In this document: piece after piece, positions 7,250 through 12,338 of the stretch
How the letters are laid out: every line of letters starts with the position of its first letter
Position numbering within the stretch: position 1 is the first letter of the stretch
Source: an uncultured bacterium
Lineage (GTDB): Bacteria; Hydrogenedentota; Hydrogenedentia; Hydrogenedentales; JAEUWI01
DNA: 15,368 nt
Assembly: GCA_937895305.1 (NCBI GenBank)
Contig: CALAXS010000008.1
Coordinates: 1 to 15,368, forward strand
Direction: 5' to 3'
Program-made: the position numbers and the translations under genes
The notes under the pieces: generated by a model
Told to the model about the DNA's origin: nothing
What the model saw: only the letters and a program-made list of their open reading frames with translations
Databases searched by the model: none

Positions 7250-7340
7250 CTCGTTCCCACGCTCTGCGTGGGAATGCATACTTGTCTCAGCATCTTCTGT
7301 TCCGCCCAGATTCCCACGCAGTGCATGGGAACCAGTGGGC
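7250..7340 (-). repeat. Composite palindromic repeat between pspA and the B/C genes
   Basis: The left block has palindrome arms cccacgc and gcgtggg around tct, within ctcgttccc...gggaatgcatac. The right block reads gattcccacgcagtgcatgg and continues to ccagtgggc. It is the same two-block form as 4747-4854. It fills the pspA to pspB-like gap and, in an operon transcript, would form a hairpin about 20 nt past the pspA stop codon. Confidence 0.8.
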
Positions 7341-7358
7341 TTTTACCGATTCAACTAT

Positions 7359-8033
7359 TTAAGCGTTGGTGCTTTCGCTACCCTTGCGTGCTTTCAGCTC
7401 GGCAAGTTCCTGTTCGATTTCTTCGTCCCCTTCCAGGGCAGAGAATTCATCGTCCAGGCTCGGCTTGCGACCATAGTTCACCAGGTCGGCTTCGGCTTCC
7501 ATACGGTCGATGCGTTCCTGGAACTGGTCAAACTTGGCTACCGCATCACTGGTATCGAAGCGGCGAATCTGGGTCTCAGCCTTCTTCTTGTTCTGCGCAT
7601 GAACGTGACGCTGAATCAGGACGCGCTGTTTTTCGCGGGCCGCACCCAGCTTGTCTTCCAGTTGCATGATGTCGTTCTGGTACTGCTTCACCAGTTCCTT
7701 GGTCTGATCCAATTCGTCGCCAAGGCTTTCGGAACGCTCTACAAAACGACGCTTCTCATGAAGTGCTTCGCGGGCCAGGTCTTCGCGACCCTTGTTTACC
7801 GCTAACTGTGCCTTGGCATCCCAGGTCTTGGCATGCTCCAGCATGGTTTCGATTTCACGCTGCACCTTTTTCTTCGTCGCCATAGTGCTGGCACAGTTGG
7901 CTTTCACCTCTATCAAGGTGTCTTCCATTTCGCGAATCATCAGCTTGACCAATTTTTCAGGATCTTCTGCCTTGTCCAGCATACTGTTGATGTTCGCATT
8001 GATGATGTCGCGTACGCGTGTGAAAATACCCAT
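7359..8033 (-). CDS. pspA: Phage shock protein A (PspA/IM30/Vipp1 family, 224 aa)
   Basis: Peripheral inner-membrane protein of the ESCRT-III-like PspA/IM30 family. It stabilises damaged membranes and, when free in the cytoplasm, inhibits PspF. The N-terminus (MGIFTRVRDIINANINSMLD) is the amphipathic membrane-binding helix typical of the family. It is followed by E-D-P-E-K-L at 23-28 and continuous charged coiled coil to about residue 190. An acidic tail (DDEFSALEGDEEIEQEL) resembles proteobacterial PspA. The length is close to the 222 aa of the E. coli protein, so it is complete. The ATG at 8033 has a perfect aaggagg ribosome site that overlaps the stop codon of the PilZ gene; the gap is only 12 bp, so the two are closely coupled. 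It is transcribed from the sigma-54 promoter at 8559-8574. Confidence 0.96.
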   Translation of the reverse strand: MGIFTRVRDIINANINSMLDKAEDPEKLVKLMIREMEDTLIEVKANCASTMATKKKVQREIETMLEHAKTWDAKAQLAVNKGREDLAREALHEKRRFVERSESLGDELDQTKELVKQYQNDIMQLEDKLGAAREKQRVLIQRHVHAQNKKKAETQIRRFDTSDAVAKFDQFQERIDRMEAEADLVNYGRKPSLDDEFSALEGDEEIEQELAELKARKGSESTNA

Positions 8034-8045
8034 TATGTTTCCTCC

Positions 8046-8513
8046 TTAGACGGCCTGGGCCACAGGGGCCAGGCGCGTTGGGTTTGATTGTTCCGTTTTC
8101 TCTGATTTAAAGCCCGACCATACCGATGAAGATACTTTCGGGCGTTTTACTTTATTCATTTTTTCGTTTTTACTTTCACGGGCACCATGGCCCATCACTG
8201 CAAAATCCAGCGCCATCTCCGGTGTATCCCGCTGAATCAGCAAGCCAGCAGTAAAATCCTGGCTGTACTTCTCCGGGCGGCACCAGACCACCTGGGCCGT
8301 CACTTCCAGTTCACGATTGCTTACCAAGGGCGAAGCAAAACGCAGGGTCAAGGTACGCCCCGGACGTAAATACCGTCCCAGAAGTACCTGTGCTCCGACG
8401 CGGCTTACGTCTACCCAGGCTCCTGTACCGGTCTGGTCATCGTCGTAACGGTAGGCGATGCGACCCTTTAATGTGGCCCGCGTTTCGCGCTGTGTTTCGG
8501 TTGCTATGTTCAT
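8046..8513 (-). CDS. PilZ-domain protein, first gene of the psp operon (155 aa)
   Basis: PilZ domains bind the second messenger c-di-GMP. Both ligand motifs are visible: R-x-x-x-R as RIAYR at 18-22, and D-x-S-x-x-G as DVSRVG at 35-40. Beta-strand-rich sequence follows to about residue 95 (VTAQVVWC..., TAGLLI), as in a single PilZ barrel. The tail from about 105 is polar and basic (KNEKMNKVKRPKV) and looks disordered. An ATG lies further upstream at 8606, but it is 5' of the sigma-54 promoter. The ATG at 8513 has aaggag 7 nt upstream and starts just after the promoter, so 8513 is chosen. It is co-transcribed with pspA (12-bp gap). A c-di-GMP receptor in the first position of a phage-shock operon is not part of the classical enterobacterial locus. 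No target protein can be read from the sequence. Confidence 0.87.
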   Translation of the reverse strand: MNIATETQRETRATLKGRIAYRYDDDQTGTGAWVDVSRVGAQVLLGRYLRPGRTLTLRFASPLVSNRELEVTAQVVWCRPEKYSQDFTAGLLIQRDTPEMALDFAVMGHGARESKNEKMNKVKRPKVSSSVWSGFKSEKTEQSNPTRLAPVAQAV

Positions 8514-8558
8514 TATCTTTTCTCCTTGCCCCTTAGTGGGCCGTGATGCCTCTATAAC

Positions 8559-8574
8559 GCAACCCCTGTGCCAA
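8559..8574 (-). promoter_or_regulatory. Sigma-54 promoter of the psp operon
   Basis: On the minus strand the sequence reads TTGGCACAGGGGTTGC, matching the sigma-54 consensus TGGCAC-N5-TTGC, with the invariant GG and GC separated by exactly 10 bp. Transcription would start about 12 nt past the -12 GC, near 8547, leaving a leader of about 35 nt before the PilZ ATG at 8513. The AT-rich stretch 8577-8660 upstream would hold the PspF enhancer sites and perhaps an IHF bend; I could not define those sites. Confidence 0.88.
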
Positions 8575-8659
8575 TTTTCATAAATATTCATAAGTGTTGT
8601 TGGCAAAATAAGTTAGGCAATAATTTTCGTGATTGAGGCCAGACCAGTAATAAATTTTA

Positions 8660-8689
8660 TTGCATTTGTTTGGTAAAAAGAACTATAAA
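8660..8689 (+). promoter_or_regulatory. Candidate sigma-70-type promoter of pspF
   Basis: TTGCAT (8660-8665) and TATAAA (8684-8689) are separated by 18 bp, giving a plausible -35/-10 pair with a start near 8697. That leaves about 44 nt to the pspF ATG at 8741. In E. coli, pspF likewise has its own vegetative promoter divergent from the sigma-54 promoter. The match is moderate and the region is AT-rich, so chance is possible. Confidence 0.35.
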
Positions 8690-8740
8690 GTGGTGAGATT
8701 AACCAACAGGATACAGCGAACTGTGACCAATGCAGAAAAT

Positions 8741-9778
8741 ATGCCGGATATACAAGACGCTATCGGGCAGTCGGAGGCCTTTCTGGATTTCCAGGAACGG
8801 CTCTCGCGGGTGGCCGGAGTGGACCGTCCCGTCCTTATAATAGGAGAGCGCGGTACAGGGAAAGAGCTGGCAGCGCGGCGCATACATTATCTGTCAAAGC
8901 GGTGGGAAGAGCCCTTGGTGGAGCTGAACTGTGCGGCCCTGGCCTCAACCCTTATCGAGTCGGAACTCTTTGGCCATGAAGCCGGGGCCTTTACGGGTGC
9001 TCAGGCCCGGCGCCGGGGTCGCTTCGAGGCGGCCCATGAAGGCACCTTGTTCCTGGACGAGCTGGGGAATATTCCCCTCCAGGTACAGGAAAAGATTTTG
9101 CGCGTTGTGGAATATGGCGGCTTCGAGCGCGTGGGCGGGTCCGAGGTGGTCTATGTGGATGCCCGTATTGTGGGGGCCACCAATGCCGACTTGCGCACCC
9201 TGGCCGATGAAGGTCGTTTCATGCGCGACCTCCTGGACCGTCTCTCCTTTGAAGTGATCTACGTGCCGCCCCTGCGGGAGCGGGATGAGGACATCCTGCT
9301 TTTGGCCGACCACTTTGCATCGCGCATGGCGGTGGAGCTGGGGCGACAGGAGCCCCCGACTTTTCTCCGGAGTGTGGAGAAGGCCATGGAGGCCCATCCG
9401 TGGCGGGGCAATGTACGTGAATTGAAAAACGTCGTCGAGCGGGCTGTGTATCGCACGGAAGGCGACACCATCCGGGAGATAGATTTTGACCCCTTCGACA
9501 ATCCCTATACGGGGCAAAGTTTCGAGTCTGAAACGAATCAGGCCGACATGGCGAAGGGGATACCACAACAAGAAAGTAAATCAGACGTGCCCGCCCCTGT
9601 AGTAAAAACCGACCAACCCTTTAATGAAGCGGTGGAAGCCTACGAGATTGCGCTGTTGCAGCGCGCCATGAAGCAGGCGCGGTATAATCAGAAAAAAGCA
9701 GCCGACACCCTGGGCCTGACCTACCACCAGTTTCGCGGCCTTTATCGGAAATACGGCGCGTACCTGAAGGAAAAATAA
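8741..9778 (+). CDS. pspF: PspF, sigma-54 enhancer-binding activator of the psp operon (345 aa)
   Basis: AAA+ transcription activator for the divergent sigma-54 promoter. With the ATG at 8741, the protein begins directly with the AAA+ domain, as E. coli PspF does, and has no receiver or sensory domain. Walker A GERGTGKE is at 35-42, the sigma-54-contacting loop GAFTGA at 82-87, Walker B LFLDEL at 103-108, and RDLLDRLSF at 162-170. A Fis-type helix-turn-helix (NQKKAADTLGLTYHQFRG) is near 316-333. The Trp of the YLSKRW motif (residue 55) corresponds to E. coli PspF Trp56, the residue known to matter for PspA inhibition, so PspA control is probably conserved. The linker before the helix-turn-helix is longer than in E. 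coli (345 against 325 aa overall). The frame is open to a TTG at 8660, but that TTG lacks a ribosome site and lies in the putative promoter. The ribosome site for 8741 is also weak. Confidence 0.95.
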   Translation: MPDIQDAIGQSEAFLDFQERLSRVAGVDRPVLIIGERGTGKELAARRIHYLSKRWEEPLVELNCAALASTLIESELFGHEAGAFTGAQARRRGRFEAAHEGTLFLDELGNIPLQVQEKILRVVEYGGFERVGGSEVVYVDARIVGATNADLRTLADEGRFMRDLLDRLSFEVIYVPPLRERDEDILLLADHFASRMAVELGRQEPPTFLRSVEKAMEAHPWRGNVRELKNVVERAVYRTEGDTIREIDFDPFDNPYTGQSFESETNQADMAKGIPQQESKSDVPAPVVKTDQPFNEAVEAYEIALLQRAMKQARYNQKKAADTLGLTYHQFRGLYRKYGAYLKEK

Positions 9779-9779
9779 G

Positions 9780-10343
9780 TTGAGTAAAGAACCCCTGTCC
9801 ATGCCTGAACTGGAACCGCACTACGCAGCAGTGGATGTAGAATCGCTGGAGCCAATACCGCGGTCCAGGATTCACATCGTGGTGGACAATGTGCGTAGTG
9901 CCTTTAACGTGGGGTCTATATTTCGCACCTCGGACGCAGGGGCTGTGGCCCACATCCATCTCTGCGGGATGACGGCCCATCCGCCCCACAAGAAACTGGA
10001 GAAGACCGCGCTGGGTGCATTCGCCTATGTGCCGTGGACCTATTACGAGCGGACCAAGGACGCGTTGAAAGGGCTACAGGCCGAGGGCATTCCCATCGTG
10101 GGGATTGAAGTGACCGACGATGCCAAAACCATGGGCGATTTCGATTGGCCCGAAGAAGTGGCGATTGTTATGGGCAACGAGGTGACGGGCATTCACGCGC
10201 GCAACATCAAACGCTGCGACCACGTGCTCAAGATTCCCATGTTCGGCTACAAGAACTCCATCAACGTGGCTACTGCCTACGGCATCGTGCTCTACGATTA
10301 CCTGGCGCAGCACGGAGTGCCCAGGGAGAGTGCAGGCGACTAG
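9780..10343 (+). CDS. SpoU/TrmH-family RNA 2'-O-methyltransferase (187 aa)
   Basis: SPOUT-fold methyltransferase that uses S-adenosylmethionine to methylate ribose in tRNA or rRNA. The three family motifs are present: NVRSAFNVGSIFRTSDA (37-53), VAIVMGNEVTGI (127-138), and IPMFGYKNSINVATA (152-166) at the knotted cofactor site. It has no N-terminal RNA-binding extension, so it is a minimal catalytic domain; the substrate base is not deducible. The likely start is TTG at 9780, 1 bp after the pspF stop codon and 8 nt after an aagga ribosome site at 9767-9771. The ATG at 9801 has no ribosome site. It therefore looks translationally coupled to pspF, a partnership not found in the classical psp locus. 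No terminator is evident before the repeats at 10379. Confidence 0.92.
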   Translation: MSKEPLSMPELEPHYAAVDVESLEPIPRSRIHIVVDNVRSAFNVGSIFRTSDAGAVAHIHLCGMTAHPPHKKLEKTALGAFAYVPWTYYERTKDALKGLQAEGIPIVGIEVTDDAKTMGDFDWPEEVAIVMGNEVTGIHARNIKRCDHVLKIPMFGYKNSINVATAYGIVLYDYLAQHGVPRESAGD

Positions 10344-10378
10344 GTTTGCTCAGCTTTAATGTCCGCAGGAGTGGACAC

Positions 10379-10437
10379 GTATGCATTCCCACGCAGAGCA
10401 TGGGAACGAGGGGGGGCAGAGCATGGGAACGAGGGGG
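10379..10437 (+). repeat. Palindromic repeat with a 23-bp tandem duplication of one arm
   Basis: Reads gtatgcattcccacgc, then agagcatgggaacgagg, in the orientation opposite to the copies at 4747 and 7250. The unit gcagagcatgggaacgaggg is present twice in tandem (from 10393 and from 10416, period 23). A ccccgcgaaggcaaggatctcc stretch at about 10467-10488 resembles the end of the 6154-6325 element. No gene is seen in 10344-10610. Confidence 0.75.
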
Positions 10438-10610
10438 AGTGCAGACCACCACTATGTTGTCTTCCCCGCGAAGGCAAGGATCTCCGTGTCATCACTACAG
10501 ACTAACCAGTCAAAGTGGCGGACTACCCATGAATTACGACTACCTTTCCAAATTCATGGTTTGTAGCTATCAATCGGGGCTTCCCGCCTGCAATCTGTCT
10601 CCCTCTCCCC

Positions 10611-12122
10611 TTACTTAATCAGCTTCACCACTACATCATTGGGTTGGCGTGCACCGGGCGTGCTTCGTCCATGGTCAATGTAGTTGCTCATGCGTTGGTA
10701 CATGGCCTCGATGACATCGGGGTGCTTGCCGTAGTAGTTGTGTGTTTCACCGGGGTCTTCTTCCAGGTTATAAAGCTGAAACTCCGGTAAGCCCTGTTTC
10801 CTGGCGTCCTTGGGTTTGGGTGCGCTCCACCCGCCAGAACCGGGACAAAAGGCCAGCTTCCATTTCCCCTGACGTAGGGCGAAGGAACCATTGATGGAAT
10901 GATGGACCACCGCCTCATGAATGGGCGCATCGTCGTTGCCTTTTAAGGCCGCGAGAAAAGACAGGCTGTCTTCACTTGCATTGTCGGGTACAGCCTGGCC
11001 CACCAATTCAGCCATGGTCGCCAGAAAATCTGCCTGGGTCAGAATCTGTTTGGATTCTGCGCCCGCTTCTACTACCCCCGGCCAATGGACGATGAAGGGC
11101 ACGCGGTGGCCCCCTTCAAAGATATCCGCCTTATGCCCACGATACGGGCCACTGGGTAAATGATTCTTCTCCTTCATTTCCTTAAAGTTCGCCATAGGGG
11201 AGCAACCATTGTCGGTGGAAAAGATAAACAGGGTATTCTCAAACTTTCCTGTGGCTTTCAGGGTCTTCACCACATCCCCCACCAGCGCATCCACCTGCAT
11301 CACAAAATCACCATATTCATTTACGCCACTCTTGCCCTGAAATTCTTTGGTGGGCAGGATAGGCGTATGGGGTGCAGGCAGCGGAAAATAGAGAAAGAAA
11401 GGTACTTCTTCTTTTTCCTGACCCTGTAACCATTCGATGGCTTTCTCTTTCAGTACGGGCAAGGTCTGCTCGTGGTCAAAATCCGGCTGCATGGGGCCGG
11501 CACGATAAAAGGCCTTCCCGTTCATGCCCCCGGTCGTTGCTGTGGGTAGTGCTTCCACCCGGTCATTGACCACATAGACATAGGGCTGCATATCCAGGGA
11601 CGCGGGGATGCCATAGAAATAATCAAAGCCCAGTGCATTGGGTCCCCCGGTAATTGCGGCTTCATGGTCAATGTTCTCCACTGTTTCCGCGTCGCCCTCC
11701 AGCTTACCCCAGCCCAGGCCCAGGTGCCACTTGCCCACACAGGCGGTGTTGTACCCCGCCTCTTTAAAGACATCCGCCACGGTGAGTCTGTTTTCCGCTA
11801 TCAAGGGCTGGCTCGCGCCCCACATCACCCCTTCCTGCAAGTGGGTACGCCAGGCAAAACGACCAGTAAGGAGGGTATACCGCGTGGGGGTGCACACCGC
11901 CGAACCCGTATGCATATCCGTAAAACGCATACCACCTTCTGCAAGGCTGTCCAGATGGGGCGTTTTAATCTTACCCTCCGGATACAGGGCCTGAATGTCA
12001 CCCACCCCCATATCATCCGCCAGAATAAACACCACATTGGGCTGTGCGGCCTGGGTTGCTGCACATAGCAGCATAACGCATAAACTGATTAGCACTTTTT
12101 TGAACATATTATTGCGATCCAT
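10611..12122 (-). CDS. Secreted arylsulfatase-type sulfatase (503 aa)
   Basis: Type I sulfatase that hydrolyses sulfate esters, probably of a polysaccharide or other organic sulfate. Its active-site cysteine must be converted to formylglycine. A signal peptide occupies about 1-26 (FKKVLISLCVMLLCAATQA). The metal-binding DD is at 36-37 in FILADDMG. The C-x-P-x-R signature is CTPTR at 77-81, with Cys77 as the formylglycine precursor. Also present are GKWHLG with Lys131 and His133, a DNG metal-site motif (FSTDNG), and G-H-K-A-D-I-F-E-G-G-H-R-V-P in the C-terminal half. Length and motif order are those of a complete enzyme. The ATG at 12122 is chosen because aagga lies 5 nt upstream. The ATG at 12137 falls in repeat-derived sequence, and 12107 is a third possibility. 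No formylglycine-generating enzyme or second sulfatase is in the window. The precise substrate and the sulfatase subfamily cannot be told. Confidence 0.94.
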   Translation of the reverse strand: MDRNNMFKKVLISLCVMLLCAATQAAQPNVVFILADDMGVGDIQALYPEGKIKTPHLDSLAEGGMRFTDMHTGSAVCTPTRYTLLTGRFAWRTHLQEGVMWGASQPLIAENRLTVADVFKEAGYNTACVGKWHLGLGWGKLEGDAETVENIDHEAAITGGPNALGFDYFYGIPASLDMQPYVYVVNDRVEALPTATTGGMNGKAFYRAGPMQPDFDHEQTLPVLKEKAIEWLQGQEKEEVPFFLYFPLPAPHTPILPTKEFQGKSGVNEYGDFVMQVDALVGDVVKTLKATGKFENTLFIFSTDNGCSPMANFKEMKEKNHLPSGPYRGHKADIFEGGHRVPFIVHWPGVVEAGAESKQILTQADFLATMAELVGQAVPDNASEDSLSFLAALKGNDDAPIHEAVVHHSINGSFALRQGKWKLAFCPGSGGWSAPKPKDARKQGLPEFQLYNLEEDPGETHNYYGKHPDVIEAMYQRMSNYIDHGRSTPGARQPNDVVVKLIK

Positions 12123-12132
12123 TTCTATCCTT

Positions 12133-12263
12133 GTCATCCTAACTGTGCAAGACGGGAATCACCGCTTGAGCATGCTTGACTGATGTTGGGACAGAGGTCT
12201 TGGCATTACCAGTCGAACAAATCTGTTTTCCGGGGCAGAGCCCCGGGATATGCGTTCCACTGA
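12133..12263 (+). repeat. Composite repeat between the sulfatase and uvrA
   Basis: Runs in order: tgtcat...gacgggaatcaccgc, catgcttg, gttgggacagagg, gcattacc, gtcgaacaaa, tgttttccggggcagagcc, cgggatatgcgttccac. The reverse complement of 15211-15359 has the same blocks in the same order. Both divergent promoters (sulfatase and uvrA) must lie within or beside this copy, in a gap of about 216 bp. No convincing promoter boxes could be assigned. Confidence 0.75.
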
Positions 12264-12338
12264 AAAAATGTTGAGGTGTCTGATTGCCACGGTTTATCAT
12301 AGGCGTTCATACGCCAAACCCCAAGGGTCCTGAACATC

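Noticed and set aside
4747..7340. CRISPR array interpretation of the recurring palindromic repeats
   Set aside because: The copies are far apart, occur in both orientations, vary in length and have genes between them. There is no regular spacer spacing and there are no cas genes.
8514..8606. Longer PilZ protein starting at 8606
   Set aside because: The extension reads through the sigma-54 promoter and the transcript start, and has no ribosome site, whereas 8513 has aaggag.
12223..12238. LexA-box-like sequence (CTGT-N8-GCAG) upstream of uvrA
   Set aside because: It matches only 7 of 8 conserved positions of the E. coli-type box and belongs to the conserved core of the composite repeat, also seen at 15211-15359. 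It is therefore most simply repeat-derived.
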